Shown here piece after piece: positions 34,682 through 43,630 of a DNA stretch of 64,000 nt. Below the pieces are notes generated by a model, which was not told the origin of the DNA, did not search any database, and was given only the letters and a program-made list of their open reading frames with translations. The stretch lies in assembly GCA_019638275.1 (NCBI GenBank), contig JAHBUC010000001.1:620001-684000 (forward strand), read 5' to 3'. The stretch comes from Cyclobacteriaceae bacterium. GTDB lineage: Bacteria > Bacteroidota > Bacteroidia > Cytophagales > Cyclobacteriaceae. The position numbers and the translations under genes were made by a program. Numbering within the stretch: position 1 is the stretch's first letter; each line of letters begins with the position of its first letter.

Positions 34682-35050
34682 TGCCTGCTTGGCCAGCATG
34701 AGGCCGAGAAAAGCCAATAAAATACCTGCAACATTGTTCAGCAGTACCGAGTACAAGGCAAGTTTGTAATCCCCATCACGCAATAAATTGAGCGTTTCAA
34801 GTGAGTAGGAAGAAAAGGTTGTAAAACCACCGAGCAGACCCACAAACAAAAACGCCAACAGGTTGGGATGAATACTGAGTCCGTTCGCAACGCCCCACAA
34901 CAACCCGATTATAAACGAACCAGTTAGGTTTACGGTGAGGGTTCCGATCGGGAATAGACCGGAGTATTTTTCATAGGCTACATGACTAACACCATAACGT
35001 GCCAGTGTTCCCAGTGCACCACCCAAAGCGATCAGGATCAGTTTCATCAT
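34661..35050 (-). CDS. crcB: fluoride channel CrcB/FluC
   Basis: 129 residues, four membrane helices. Family motifs: GGALGTLARYG at the N-terminus, GTLTVNLTGSFIIG (the Asn of the pore), GGFTTFSSYSLE (the phenylalanine box and Na+ site). Length is normal. FluC works as a dual-topology dimer that lets fluoride out of the cell. No fluoride riboswitch was recognised in the short leader. Confidence 0.96.
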   Translation of the reverse strand: MMKLILIALGGALGTLARYGVSHVAYEKYSGLFPIGTLTVNLTGSFIIGLLWGVANGLSIHPNLLAFLFVGLLGGFTTFSSYSLETLNLLRDGDYKLALYSVLLNNVAGILLAFLGLMLAKQALQYYGK

Positions 35051-35091
35051 GTGGCAAAGATAGTAACTCCTGATGTGGCTTTGAGAACCGG

Positions 35092-35185
35092 AGCCGAGAA
35101 TGAGATTTTCCCAAAGGGATGCCTTTGGCAGAACTCACGACCTGCTGATTACGAATCAGCTGCTCTACCCCTGAGCTACCTCGGC
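35092..35185 (-). tRNA. tRNA-Thr (anticodon CGT) with hairpin insertion in the T loop
   Basis: Minus strand. Acceptor GCCGAGG/TCTCGGC, D stem GCTC/GAGC, anticodon arm GCTGA-TTCGTAA-TCAGC (CGT, Thr), T stem GTGAG/CTCAT all pair. The T loop, normally seven bases, starts TTC and then carries about 22 extra bases whose core CCAAAGG-CATC-CCTTTGG (35111-35128) is a perfect 7-bp hairpin, before resuming AAAT. Total length is 94 instead of about 73. It may be a pseudo-tRNA; ACG codons could be read by a TGT isoacceptor. Confidence 0.75.
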
Positions 35186-35236
35186 TTAATTTATTTCCAT
35201 ACGAAATTGAACAGAAAAGCTATAACTTGTGCTGTC

Positions 35237-35677
35237 ATGCTGTCGAAAAAATGTAAGTATGCCATACATGCGTTGGTGTATATGGCCAAAGAGCCAAATG
35301 AGAAATTCCTCATCAAGGACATCGCTGTGGCATGCCACATTCCCAAAAAATTTCTGGAAGCAATTCTGCTTGAACTGAAACGTTCAGGTATACTGGGCAG
35401 CAAGCAGGGCAAAAACGGAGGGTACTTTTTAAGACGTAAGCCCAAAGAGGTTAACCTTGCCGAGGTTGTGCGACTGTTCGATGGGGCTATTGCGGCCATT
35501 CCGTGCGCAACATACAAATACTATGAGCCGTGCGATGAATGTGAGGATGAAGAAACCTGTGCCATTCGTTTTGCCTTTTTGGAGGTGCGAAACGCCACGG
35601 TTGAAATGCTCAAAAAGGACACCCTCGATAAACTCGTGAAACGTGAAGTAAAGCTCACCGCGGAGAAAATGAGATAA
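35237..35677 (+). CDS. Rrf2-family transcriptional regulator
   Basis: 146 residues from the ATG at 35237 (MLSKKCKYAIHALVYMA); the longer open frame runs back through the tRNA and is not real. Winged helix with the recognition region ACHIPKKFLEAILLELKRSG and the wing SKQGKNGGYFL. Four Cys in PCATYKYYEPCDECEDEETC suit an Fe-S or redox sensor as in IscR/NsrR, although spacing differs. It probably regulates itself or the efflux genes 54 bases downstream (inference). Confidence 0.9.
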   Translation: MLSKKCKYAIHALVYMAKEPNEKFLIKDIAVACHIPKKFLEAILLELKRSGILGSKQGKNGGYFLRRKPKEVNLAEVVRLFDGAIAAIPCATYKYYEPCDECEDEETCAIRFAFLEVRNATVEMLKKDTLDKLVKREVKLTAEKMR

Positions 35678-35731
35678 ATCATGAACTTAACGGTATAGGC
35701 TTACGTATCTTGAGGTGTTAATTTACTCGTC

Positions 35732-36823
35732 ATGCGTTTTCTGTTTCTGCTCACCGCGCTAATTGCAACCATTTCCTGTTCCCGCGAAAGTGATTTTTCA
35801 AATCCGGTTACGAAACCATTGCTGGAGGCGGTGTATGCTTCGGGTACAGTGGTATCTGAAAATGAGTATCAGGCATTCGCGCAGGTAGATGGCTACATTG
35901 CTGAAAAGCTTGTGAAAGACGGGGATGCGGTGAAAAAGGGCGATCCGCTTTACATCATTGAGGCAGACCAGCAAAGCGCACGTTACCGCATTGCACGCGA
36001 AAACTATTCACTCGCAAATCAAAATTTCAATAAGGATTCACCCGTACTGAATGAGTTAAAGGCAGCCGTTCAAACGGCCAAAACAAAAAAGCAACACGAC
36101 TCGGTAAACTTTGTGCGGTACTCAAACTTGTTGAACAAGCAGGCTACCTCACAAGCCGAGTATGATCGTGCCCGATTGATGGCGGAACAATCACAAAATG
36201 AATTTGTGTTGGCAGAAAGTCGCTACCGCAAAACGTACAATCAGCTTCAGACTGAATTGATTAATGCTGAAAACCAATACCGCATAGCCCGCAATGAATC
36301 CGATCGCTACACCATTCGCAGTCAGGTGGAGGGCATCGTGTTTAAAACCATGAAAGAAGCAGGAGAACTGATCAGGCGAACTGAGGCAGTTGCTGTGCTC
36401 GGCAGCAACCAATCTTTTTACCTGCAACTGAATGTGGATGAGCTCGACATTCACCGCGTTAAAGCCGGTCAAGAGGTGTTGGTAAAAATTGATGCATATC
36501 CTGAAAAAATTTTTAAAGCAGAAGTAACGCGCATTTATCCGCTGGTAGACAGCCGGCAACAGTCGTTGCGCGTTGATGCGAAATTGCTGGAAGCATTACC
36601 GGGCGCATTTTCCGGTCTGGCGCTGGAAGCTAACATCGTAATTCGCCAGGTTGAGCAGGCGCTGGTTATACCTAAATCAGCTTTGTTGCCGGGCGATTCG
36701 GTGATGGTGCGTGTAGATGGCGGTGAGCAGAAAATAAAAATCAAACGGGGTGCCACCACGCTCGATGAAGTGGAGGTGCTGGAAGGGCTTACCGCAACCA
36801 GCGAAGTGAAGATTAAACCGTAA
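35732..36823 (+). CDS. membrane-fusion (HlyD-type) adaptor lipoprotein
   Basis: 363 residues with lipobox TISC (Cys16). Order: barrel-sandwich half (VDGYIAEKLVKDGDAVKKGD), alpha-helical hairpin (about 85-190), second lipoyl half (TIRSQVEGIVFKTMKEAGEL), beta-barrel (LQLNVDELDIHRVKAGQEVL) and membrane-proximal domain. It links an inner-membrane MacB-type pump to the outer membrane. First gene of a three-gene operon with permease and ATPase. Confidence 0.9.
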   Translation: MRFLFLLTALIATISCSRESDFSNPVTKPLLEAVYASGTVVSENEYQAFAQVDGYIAEKLVKDGDAVKKGDPLYIIEADQQSARYRIARENYSLANQNFNKDSPVLNELKAAVQTAKTKKQHDSVNFVRYSNLLNKQATSQAEYDRARLMAEQSQNEFVLAESRYRKTYNQLQTELINAENQYRIARNESDRYTIRSQVEGIVFKTMKEAGELIRRTEAVAVLGSNQSFYLQLNVDELDIHRVKAGQEVLVKIDAYPEKIFKAEVTRIYPLVDSRQQSLRVDAKLLEALPGAFSGLALEANIVIRQVEQALVIPKSALLPGDSVMVRVDGGEQKIKIKRGATTLDEVEVLEGLTATSEVKIKP

Positions 36824-36825
36824 GC

Positions 36826-38073
36826 ATGAAGCTTGTTGTTGAAATCGCGAAAACGCATTTGGTATCCAAACCAAAGCAAACGCTTATTGCCATGTTGGGC
36901 GTTACGTTTGGCATCGGCATGTTTATCGCGCTGGTGAGTTTAATGACGGGTCTCAACGATTTCACCGAGGAACTTACCATGTCTTCTTCAGCTGACATTC
37001 ACATTTACAACGACATTACCGAAAGTCGCGCCAGCATTGCTGATGAAGTGAATGCGAACGGCATTAACATTGTACACCATCAAAAACCAAGAAAGGAAAC
37101 AGCCAAGGTCCGCAATGCCCTGCAGATCACCGAAATGATCAGGCGTGACCCGCGTGTGCTGGGCGTGGCGCCCACGTTGTCATCGCAAGTGTTTTACAAC
37201 TACGGACCAGTTGAGTTGCCGGGCAACATCGCTGGTGTGGATATTCTGGAGGAAGATAAACTCTTCGACCTGCGTTCAAAAATGAAAGCGGGGCAACTGG
37301 AAGACTTACTCGCCAACAACGATGGCATCATCATCGGTACGGGCATTGCACGGAAAATGAATGTGAAGGTAGGCGACCGGATTGTGATCACCACACCACA
37401 AGGCCACACCATGCCACTTAAAATTGTAGGACTTTTTCAGATGGGCATCGGCACCATCGACAATGTGCGCAGCTATGCAAACATCTCTACCGTACAAACC
37501 ATCTTGCAGCAGGATCATTCATATATTACCGACATCAACATCAAGCTTATTGATTTATTGCAGGCCAAAACGGTTGCTTCGGAATACCAGGCAATGTTTG
37601 GATACAAGGCCGAAGACTGGGAAACAGCCAATTCAACTTTTTTAACAGGTATCACTATCCGAAACATCATTACATACTCGGTTTCGTTTACCTTGTTGAT
37701 TGTAGCCGGCTTTGGCATCTACAACATTTTGAACATGACCATCATGAACAAAATGAAAGACATTGCCATTTTAAAAGCGATGGGCTTTTCGGGAAAAGAT
37801 GTGCGGTTGATTTTTATGATTCAATCGCTGGTGATTGGATTTATGGGCAGCGTTGCCGGGTTGTGTATTGGCTATGTGTTGAGTTACCTTATTGCACAGG
37901 CTCCGTTTGATGGGGGCGATATGGTTAGCCTTGATCACTTCCCGGTGAACTTCGATGCGAAGTACTACATCACCGGTATTGTGTTTGGCGTGCTCACCAC
38001 CGCATTGGCAGGTTACATGCCTTCGCGCAAGGCGGCCTATGTTGATCCGATTGAAATTATACGGGGGCAGTAG
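36826..38073 (+). CDS. ABC transporter permease (MacB/LolE type)
   Basis: 415 residues: one N-terminal membrane helix, a periplasmic domain (about 50-270), and three C-terminal helices in FtsX arrangement with the motif KDIAILKAMGFSGKDV. It starts two bases after the adaptor stop and ends two bases before the ATPase start, so it forms the membrane part of a tripartite pump or a lipoprotein-releasing machine. Confidence 0.93.
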   Translation: MKLVVEIAKTHLVSKPKQTLIAMLGVTFGIGMFIALVSLMTGLNDFTEELTMSSSADIHIYNDITESRASIADEVNANGINIVHHQKPRKETAKVRNALQITEMIRRDPRVLGVAPTLSSQVFYNYGPVELPGNIAGVDILEEDKLFDLRSKMKAGQLEDLLANNDGIIIGTGIARKMNVKVGDRIVITTPQGHTMPLKIVGLFQMGIGTIDNVRSYANISTVQTILQQDHSYITDINIKLIDLLQAKTVASEYQAMFGYKAEDWETANSTFLTGITIRNIITYSVSFTLLIVAGFGIYNILNMTIMNKMKDIAILKAMGFSGKDVRLIFMIQSLVIGFMGSVAGLCIGYVLSYLIAQAPFDGGDMVSLDHFPVNFDAKYYITGIVFGVLTTALAGYMPSRKAAYVDPIEIIRGQ

Positions 38074-38075
38074 CG

Positions 38076-38753
38076 ATGGAGTATGTTTTACGAACAACCG
38101 GGATAGGTAAATATTTTTACGAGCCCGAAAAATTTAAGGTGCTTGATGCGATTAACCTGGAAGTAAAGCGTGGAGAGTTTTTATCGCTGATCGGTAAATC
38201 AGGTTGCGGAAAATCTACCCTGATGTATGTGCTCTCCACCATGGATACCGACTACGAAGGCGAACTGGAAATTTCCGGTGAGCGCCTTACGGGAAAGGAT
38301 CAGAATTTTCTGGCAGCCTTTCGCAATAAACACATCGGGTTTATTTTTCAGTTTCATTATTTGTTGCCGGAGTTTACCGCATTGCAAAATGTGATGATAC
38401 CCGCATTGAAGCTGGGAAAGTATTCCCGCAAGGAAGTGGAGGAACGTGCGTATGAAAAGCTGAACATATTGGGTGTGAAAGATCAGGCCCTGAAAGCCAC
38501 CAGCAAACTCTCAGGCGGACAGCAGCAGCGTGTAGCCATTGCCCGTGCACTCATCAACGACCCCGACATTATCATGGGCGATGAACCCACCGGCAACCTC
38601 GACTCATACAACACGCAACTGGTGTTTGACATGCTCGAAGAACTTACCCACACGTACAAGCAAACCATTATTGCCGTTACCCACGATGAAGAATTTGCGC
38701 GTAAATCTGATCGGGTGGTGGAGATGAGTGATGGCAGGATTGTGAGGGGGTGA
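38076..38753 (+). CDS. ABC transporter ATPase (LolD/MacB type)
   Basis: 225 residues. Walker A GKSGCGKST, Q-loop FIFQFHYLLPEFT, signature LSGGQQQRVAIARAL, Walker B IIMGDEPTGNLDS, switch AVTHDEEFA. Standard length for LolD/MacB ATPase subunits. Partner of the upstream permease. Could also power the orphan permease at 6478, though nothing shows that. Confidence 0.95.
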   Translation: MEYVLRTTGIGKYFYEPEKFKVLDAINLEVKRGEFLSLIGKSGCGKSTLMYVLSTMDTDYEGELEISGERLTGKDQNFLAAFRNKHIGFIFQFHYLLPEFTALQNVMIPALKLGKYSRKEVEERAYEKLNILGVKDQALKATSKLSGGQQQRVAIARALINDPDIIMGDEPTGNLDSYNTQLVFDMLEELTHTYKQTIIAVTHDEEFARKSDRVVEMSDGRIVRG

Positions 38754-38760
38754 TGTTATC

Positions 38761-38822
38761 CTCCGCGACCCTCTGCGTGTACTCCGCGTCCTCAGCGGTT
38801 TGAATTTTTAAACCGCAGAGTG
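38761..38822. repeat. intergenic palindromic repeat, copy A
   Basis: Contains CTCTGCGTGTACTCCGCGTC, then CTCAGCGGTTTGAATTTTTAAACCGCAGAG (shown here as a stretch whose two ends, GCGGTTT and AAACCGC, pair). A second copy with the same CTCTGCGT...CTCAGCGGTTAAAAATT layout lies at 39570-39618. Such ctctgcg/cagcgg repeats are frequent between Bacteroidota genes. Confidence 0.6.
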
Positions 38823-38851
38823 CAGAGCTTAAGTGTAATAAATTGAAATAA

Positions 38852-39460
38852 TCACTTCTTCCCCACATACTTCACTCCGGCCTGTATGGCTACCGGCAGT
38901 TGGTTTTCTTCCGGTATAAGCGGGCAGGAGTACCGCGGGTTGTAGGCGCAGTACGGTGAATAGGCTTTGTTGAAATCAATAATCAGCACATCGCCTTCCT
39001 CAGGCGCTTGTAAATTGAGGTAGCGCCCACCGCCATAGGTTTCAGTTCCGTTGGTGAGGTCACCAAAGGGCAGGAACAAATAGCGCGGATACTTGGGGTT
39101 GTTAAGCAAATTTTTGGATTGATATACGGGCAGCGAATATTCCATACCATCAATTGTAAACGTGGCAGTGCCATACACGCGGTAATCCTGCACGAGCGAC
39201 TGCGTGGCCTTCATGGGCGCAAACGAAGTTTCGGGAGTAAGGGTGAGTTTGGCTTCTACACGGTATTTCAGGTCAACGGGAAAGAACTCATGTTTCTTAA
39301 ACTTCTTCAGGTCTGCCGACAACAAAGGCGACTTCTTCTTGTCTTTATACTCCTGGTTGAGTTCTTCCTGAAAGGTTTTGATTTCAGCAAGAGCAGTTTT
39401 CTGATCGGTTTGGGCATAGCTGCATGCGCAACATAACAATACTAAGGATAGAGTTTTCAT
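38852..39460 (-). CDS. DUF1684 family secreted protein
   Basis: 202 residues with signal peptide (MKTLSLVLLCCACSYAQ). Conserved blocks of DUF1684: LFLPFGDLTNGTETYGGGRY, IDFNKAYSPYCAYNPRYSCP, and PEENQLPVAIQAGVKY. The family is widespread and of unproven function; the Tyr/Gly-rich loop and Cys pair suggest a folded binding domain. Isolated gene flanked by two repeat copies. Confidence 0.88.
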   Translation of the reverse strand: MKTLSLVLLCCACSYAQTDQKTALAEIKTFQEELNQEYKDKKKSPLLSADLKKFKKHEFFPVDLKYRVEAKLTLTPETSFAPMKATQSLVQDYRVYGTATFTIDGMEYSLPVYQSKNLLNNPKYPRYLFLPFGDLTNGTETYGGGRYLNLQAPEEGDVLIIDFNKAYSPYCAYNPRYSCPLIPEENQLPVAIQAGVKYVGKK

Positions 39461-39569
39461 AAACTATTTTGGAGTAAGATAATGATCAAAGCAGTTGCTT
39501 TCAAAATCATTGTTGGTATGATGGCTAAGAAAATTTTTATTAAGACAAATGCCAATCTTATTACAGCAA

Positions 39570-39618
39570 GCTCTGCGTCTCCCTGTGCATCCTCCGTGTC
39601 CTCAGCGGTTAAAAATTA
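39570..39618. repeat. intergenic palindromic repeat, copy B
   Basis: CTCTGCGTCTCCCTGTGCAT followed by CCTCCGTGTCCTCAGCGGTT and an A-rich tract; the same plan as the copy at 38761. The two copies bracket the DUF1684 gene. Confidence 0.55.
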
Positions 39619-39632
39619 TGTTCAGCTCGGCC

Positions 39633-40277
39633 TCATTTTAAATACTCCGGCAATTCCACCCCCGTTTTCAACACCGGATCAGCAACAGGCGCAAGTCGTG
39701 TGGTTTGCAGCGGCACTACACCGGCCCAGACGTCCAGCGCATAATCTTCATCATCATCTTTCGGGCCACCTGTGCGGATTTTGGCGGAGGCTTCTTCAAT
39801 CGGAAAGGCCAGCACCATGGTTTTCCTCCATTCGCTTTCATTAGGTTGGCGGATGTCGTTCCAACGGCCAGGTTGCATTTTGTTGGTGAACACTTCCAAC
39901 GCCCGGTACATTTCTGTTTCATCGCTTATCACTTCGGCTTTGCTGAATATCACCACCGAGCGGTAATTCACGGAATGATGAAACGCAGAGCGTGCCAGCA
40001 CGATACCATCCATTAGCGTTACGCTGATGCACACCGGTAATTTTTTTTCTGCGAGTTCGCGCATGTAAAAACTGCCCACTGAGCCGTGCAGGTAAAGCTT
40101 GTCACCCATGCGGCAGTGGCCGGTAGGAATCTGAAAGGGCTCACCGTTGTGCACGTAGGCGAGGGTGCAGAACAAGGCTTCATCTAAAATAGCGTAGATG
40201 GTTTCTTTGTCGTAGCTGCCGCGCTTGGGTAAACGGGTAATGGTGGTGCGATCGGTTTTGGAGAATTCGGTGCTCAT
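39633..40277 (-). CDS. pyridoxamine 5'-phosphate oxidase-like flavoprotein
   Basis: 214 residues from the ATG at 40277 (MSTEFSKTDRTTITRLPKRG); the frame runs to 40325 through repeat sequence and is not used. The Pyridox_ox_2/NimA-like FMN-binding split barrel shows as CTLAYVHNGEPFQIPTGH, LYLHGSVGSFYMRELAE, VCISVTLMDGIVLARSAFHH and YRSVVIFSKAE. Such proteins bind FMN or heme and reduce small molecules; the substrate is unknown. Confidence 0.88.
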   Translation of the reverse strand: MSTEFSKTDRTTITRLPKRGSYDKETIYAILDEALFCTLAYVHNGEPFQIPTGHCRMGDKLYLHGSVGSFYMRELAEKKLPVCISVTLMDGIVLARSAFHHSVNYRSVVIFSKAEVISDETEMYRALEVFTNKMQPGRWNDIRQPNESEWRKTMVLAFPIEEASAKIRTGGPKDDDEDYALDVWAGVVPLQTTRLAPVADPVLKTGVELPEYLK

Positions 40278-40301
40278 GGTTGTTGATTTATTTGCTTCAC
40301 T

Positions 40302-40371
40302 GTCATGTTGAGCTTGTCGAAACATGACAAAGTCGTAGGTACTGGTCAGTCTTCGACAAGCTCAGACTGAC
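40302..40371. repeat. two inverted copies of a TTGTCGAA palindromic repeat
   Basis: GTCATGTTGAGC-TTGTCGAAACATGAC (40302-40328) and, inverted, GTCAGTCTTCGAC-AAGCTCAGACTGAC (40345-40371). A third copy is at 41471-41497. Each is a near-perfect palindrome of 27 bases. They lie between two minus-strand genes and may act as REP-like elements. Confidence 0.6.
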
Positions 40372-40378
40372 AGTTAGG

Positions 40379-41374
40379 TTAAGCGATTTTTAATATAATC
40401 TTTCCAAACTGCTGTTCCTGTTTCATGTGGTCAATGGCTTGTTGAATATTTTCAAGCGTAAACTCGCTATCAATAATCGGTTTGATGTTGCGGCCTTCAA
40501 TAAAATCCAACATCGACAAAAACTCATCGCGTGTGCCCATAGTGGTACCAAACAACGAGAGTTGCTTCGAATAAAAATTACGCAGGTTAATCTCGCCTAC
40601 ATTTCCGGCTGTTCGTCCAAAGTTTACAATACGTCCGCCTGGCATCGCCAACTCGAACAGCTTGGAGAAATCCGGTCCACCTGCGGTGTCAATAATAATA
40701 TCGAAACCACCAGCTGCTTTTCGTGCCGCTTCGGTCCAGTTCGGGTCTTTGTAATTAAAGCCATCGGTAGCGCCCAGTTGTTTGGCGCGTTCCAGTTTCT
40801 CTTGTTTGCCGGAAGTAATAAACACATTGGCTTTGTAATGAACAGCAAACTGCATCGTCCACAATGCAGCGCTTCCGCCAATGCCGGTGATCAACACTTT
40901 TTCACCGGGGCGCAAACGCGCTTTGCTGAACAAGGCACGGTATGCAGTAAGGGCGGAGAGGGGCACAGCCGCAGCTTCCGAGAAGGAGAGATGCTCGGGC
41001 TTTTCAAAAATGTATTTTTTGGAGATGAGTAGGTAATCGCTGAAGGTTCCGTTATCGGGGTAACCTAAAATTTTGAAGGAGTCGCCATGCACTACGGGGT
41101 TGTTGCCCCAGTTTAAACTCGGATTGATGATCACCTCCATGCCGTAGAGCATTGGATCAACATCTTCACCGCCACTTTCAATGATGCCTGTGCCATCCGA
41201 GCCGAGAATGATGCCGTCACCGGCATTGGTTTGTTCGCTCATGATCCACAAGTCGCGGTGGTTCAGTGCTGCGTATTTCATTTTCACCAACACCTGGTCT
41301 TTCACCGGTTTTGGTTTTTTGATGTCACGGATTTCGAGTGGGTGATTGTTGCCTTTGAAGAATACTGCGCGCAT
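40379..41374 (-). CDS. zinc-type alcohol dehydrogenase/quinone oxidoreductase (MDR family)
   Basis: 331 residues. N-terminal GroES-like domain (VLVKMKYAALNHRDLWI, GSDGTGIIESGGEDV), then NAD(P)-binding Rossmann domain with the family motif VLITGIGGSAALWTMQFA and substrate region FDIIIDTAGG. Structural zinc Cys residues are absent, so it is closer to the quinone-reductase group. Likely NADPH-dependent reductase of unknown substrate. Confidence 0.9.
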   Translation of the reverse strand: MRAVFFKGNNHPLEIRDIKKPKPVKDQVLVKMKYAALNHRDLWIMSEQTNAGDGIILGSDGTGIIESGGEDVDPMLYGMEVIINPSLNWGNNPVVHGDSFKILGYPDNGTFSDYLLISKKYIFEKPEHLSFSEAAAVPLSALTAYRALFSKARLRPGEKVLITGIGGSAALWTMQFAVHYKANVFITSGKQEKLERAKQLGATDGFNYKDPNWTEAARKAAGGFDIIIDTAGGPDFSKLFELAMPGGRIVNFGRTAGNVGEINLRNFYSKQLSLFGTTMGTRDEFLSMLDFIEGRNIKPIIDSEFTLENIQQAIDHMKQEQQFGKIILKIA

Positions 41375-41470
41375 GAATTGAACTTTGTGTCTGATTGAAT
41401 GGAATTAAGACTTCACTTTGTGTCACCCTCCCGATAGATATCGGGATGTCGAAGGGTGAGATGTTCCCAC

Positions 41471-41497
41471 GTCAGGTTTCGACAAACTCAACCTGAC
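41471..41497. repeat. third copy of the TTGTCGAA-type palindromic repeat
   Basis: GTCAGGTTTCGACAAACTCA-ACCTGAC pairs end to end. Directly before it, CCCGATAGATATCGGG (about 41430-41445) is another palindrome. Lies between the dehydrogenase and ilvE genes. Confidence 0.6.
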
Positions 41498-41499
41498 AA

Positions 41500-42576
41500 T
41501 CATTTAATTGGTATCACATAATTCCACTGATGCGTATCCGGTTCGTTACCATGACGGATGCTGTATAGCTTTTGCTTCACCCGCTGCTGAAAACTTTCCG
41601 GCCCGGCTTTGGGTAACTGGTAATCTTTACTATGAATATTAATCACTTCAATGTTTGATACCACCGCAGCAGTACCTGCACCAAACGCCTCGGTGAGTGT
41701 TCCGTTTTTAAAGCCATCGACCAGATCATCCAGACTTACCTTCCGTTCCTCTGCCTCCATGTTTAATTCTTTCGCCAATGTTAGTATCGAATCACGGGTA
41801 ATGCCATCTAATATAGCAGTAGTGAGTTTAGGTGTTACCAGTTTGTTGTTCAGCACAAACATCACATTCATGGTGCCGGCTTCATCAATGTATTGATGAT
41901 CGCGAGCATCCGTCCACAACACCTGATCATAGCCTTGTTCACGCGCCATTTTGGTAGGGTAAAACGAGGCGCCATAGTTGCCGGCACATTTGGCAAAGCC
42001 TACACCACCTTCAGCAGCGCGTACGTAGGTTTCTTCCACCTTAACGCGCAACGGTTTGCTGTAGTACGGCCCCACCGGGCTCGTCATGATGACCAGTTTA
42101 TATAGATCGGAAATTTTTACACCCAGTCGTGATTCAGAAGCAAACACCAATGGCCGGATGTAAAGGGATGAACCTTCACCGTTCGGTATCCATGCCTGAT
42201 CCGTTTCAAGCAAGGTATGCAATCCGTTAATAAAAATTTCTTCCGGCACCGCGGGCATGCACATGCGGTCGAGCGAGCGATTTAGACGCTGATGATGTTT
42301 GTAAGCACGGAATACCGAAATATTTCCATCGTTCATCCGGTAGGCCTTCATGCCTTCAAACACCGCCTGCCCATAATGGAGCGCCAGAATTCCCGGATCC
42401 ATTTTCAATTCTCCGAAAGGCACCACGCGCGGGGTTTGCCACTGACCGTTTTTGTATTCAGCCAATAACATGTGATCGGAAATATATTTGCCGAACTCCA
42501 GGTTCTTAAAATCGACTTTTGGTAAGTTGGATTGTGCGATGCGTTCTACCAGAACGGACGCGGTTAGTGAACTCAT
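41500..42576 (-). CDS. ilvE: branched-chain amino acid aminotransferase
   Basis: 358 residues, the long (type II, BCAT2-like) form. Key blocks: ALHYGQAVFEGMKAYR, LYIRPLVFASESRLGV, the PLP lysine in GFAKCAGNYGAS, EAGTMNVMFV and LDGITRDSILTLA, then TEAFGAGTAAVV. Moves the amino group between Leu/Ile/Val and 2-oxoglutarate. Stand-alone gene with a short leader. Confidence 0.96.
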   Translation of the reverse strand: MSSLTASVLVERIAQSNLPKVDFKNLEFGKYISDHMLLAEYKNGQWQTPRVVPFGELKMDPGILALHYGQAVFEGMKAYRMNDGNISVFRAYKHHQRLNRSLDRMCMPAVPEEIFINGLHTLLETDQAWIPNGEGSSLYIRPLVFASESRLGVKISDLYKLVIMTSPVGPYYSKPLRVKVEETYVRAAEGGVGFAKCAGNYGASFYPTKMAREQGYDQVLWTDARDHQYIDEAGTMNVMFVLNNKLVTPKLTTAILDGITRDSILTLAKELNMEAEERKVSLDDLVDGFKNGTLTEAFGAGTAAVVSNIEVINIHSKDYQLPKAGPESFQQRVKQKLYSIRHGNEPDTHQWNYVIPIK

Positions 42577-42641
42577 GAGTGTTTTGTTTTCTTCAAGTTA
42601 AAAATAATTTCTTAGCGCCTTAACGCCTTGGTGTGAAATGT

Positions 42642-43157
42642 TTAACCTTTAACTTCCAATTTCATCATTAAATCAGTCTGGGCATCATTACCTAACATAA
42701 ATGTGTGCGCACTGAATTGTTCAAAGCCCCACTTTTTATAAAACGCCAGGGCGCGTTCGTTCTTCTCCCACACACCCAGCCATAAAATATCAAAACCATT
42801 TGTCGTGGCATAGCCAATGGCATGTTTCATAAAAATCGACCCGACTTTTTTACGGATGAAATCAGGTGTGATGTAAAGCCGATGCAGTTCCAGGCAGCGC
42901 TTTCCCGGAAAGGAGACTTCATCGGAAACGCGAAGTTTCATATAGCCGGCAATCTGATCATCTTCCTGCGCCAGCATGAACACCGTTCCGGGTTCTTCAA
43001 GTTCTTTTTTGATCTGCGTAAGGCTAAAAGCCTCTTCAACATATTCTCGCACATCCTCCGGATTGTTGCCTTCCGTAAACCATTCGTAAAATGTTTCAGC
43101 ACCAAGCTTGCTGAGTAGTTTGGCATGTGAGTGGTCGGCTGTAAAGATGTGGATCAT
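42642..43157 (-). CDS. GNAT acetyltransferase
   Basis: 171 residues with the GNAT fold: IAGYMKLRVSD strand, acetyl-CoA loop block LHRLYITPDFIRKKVGSIFM, and C-terminal LGVWEKNERALAFYKKWGFE. Overlaps the next upstream GNAT gene by four bases (ATGA), so the two are co-translated. Substrate unknown, spermidine/spermine-type by general look. Confidence 0.9.
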   Translation of the reverse strand: MIHIFTADHSHAKLLSKLGAETFYEWFTEGNNPEDVREYVEEAFSLTQIKKELEEPGTVFMLAQEDDQIAGYMKLRVSDEVSFPGKRCLELHRLYITPDFIRKKVGSIFMKHAIGYATTNGFDILWLGVWEKNERALAFYKKWGFEQFSAHTFMLGNDAQTDLMMKLEVKG

Positions 43158-43630
43158 GTGAGCGGCAATTCCATTTTAATATCGCTCCGTTCGTAAACAC
43201 TGTCGATCGGAACTTCTTTGAAACCCAATTTACGATAAAGTGCAATGGCGTTGGCCAGTATGGTATTGGAATACAGAATTATTTTGTGCGCACCTATCGC
43301 CCTGGCTTTTTCAATGGCAGCAAGCGCCAGTGTTTTCCCTATTTTCAGTCCGCGGTATTTTTCATCTACCGCCATTTTGGTGAATTCATACACACCGGGT
43401 TCAACAAACTTCAATGCTACTGTGCCCGCAATTTCTCCATTGCAGGTAGCCATGAGAATGCTCCCGCCTTTATTGATGATGTGCTCATCGGGGTAGCGTA
43501 ACACCTGCTCATCGATGGGCTCCATCCAAAAGTAATGTTCAATCCACGTGCGGTTGAATTTCTCAAACCACGGCTGATGGTGTGGTTGGTACTCGGTTAT
43601 GTCAACAACTCTTTCCATCAGCAATCGCAT
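43154..43630 (-). CDS. GNAT acetyltransferase
   Basis: 158 residues. GNAT core IAGTVALKFVEPGVYEFTKM, AVDEKYRGLKIGKTLALAAI (acetyl-CoA loop R/K-G-x-x-x-G), and LYSNTILANAIALYRKLGFK. Overlaps the rhodanese gene by 13 bases. Substrate unknown. Confidence 0.9.
   Translation of the reverse strand: MRLLMERVVDITEYQPHHQPWFEKFNRTWIEHYFWMEPIDEQVLRYPDEHIINKGGSILMATCNGEIAGTVALKFVEPGVYEFTKMAVDEKYRGLKIGKTLALAAIEKARAIGAHKIILYSNTILANAIALYRKLGFKEVPIDSVYERSDIKMELPLT

Noticed and set aside
34982..35236. Extended start of the Rrf2 regulator
   Set aside because: The upstream codons run through the tRNA-Thr gene on the opposite strand and do not look like protein; ATG 35237 fits the family start.
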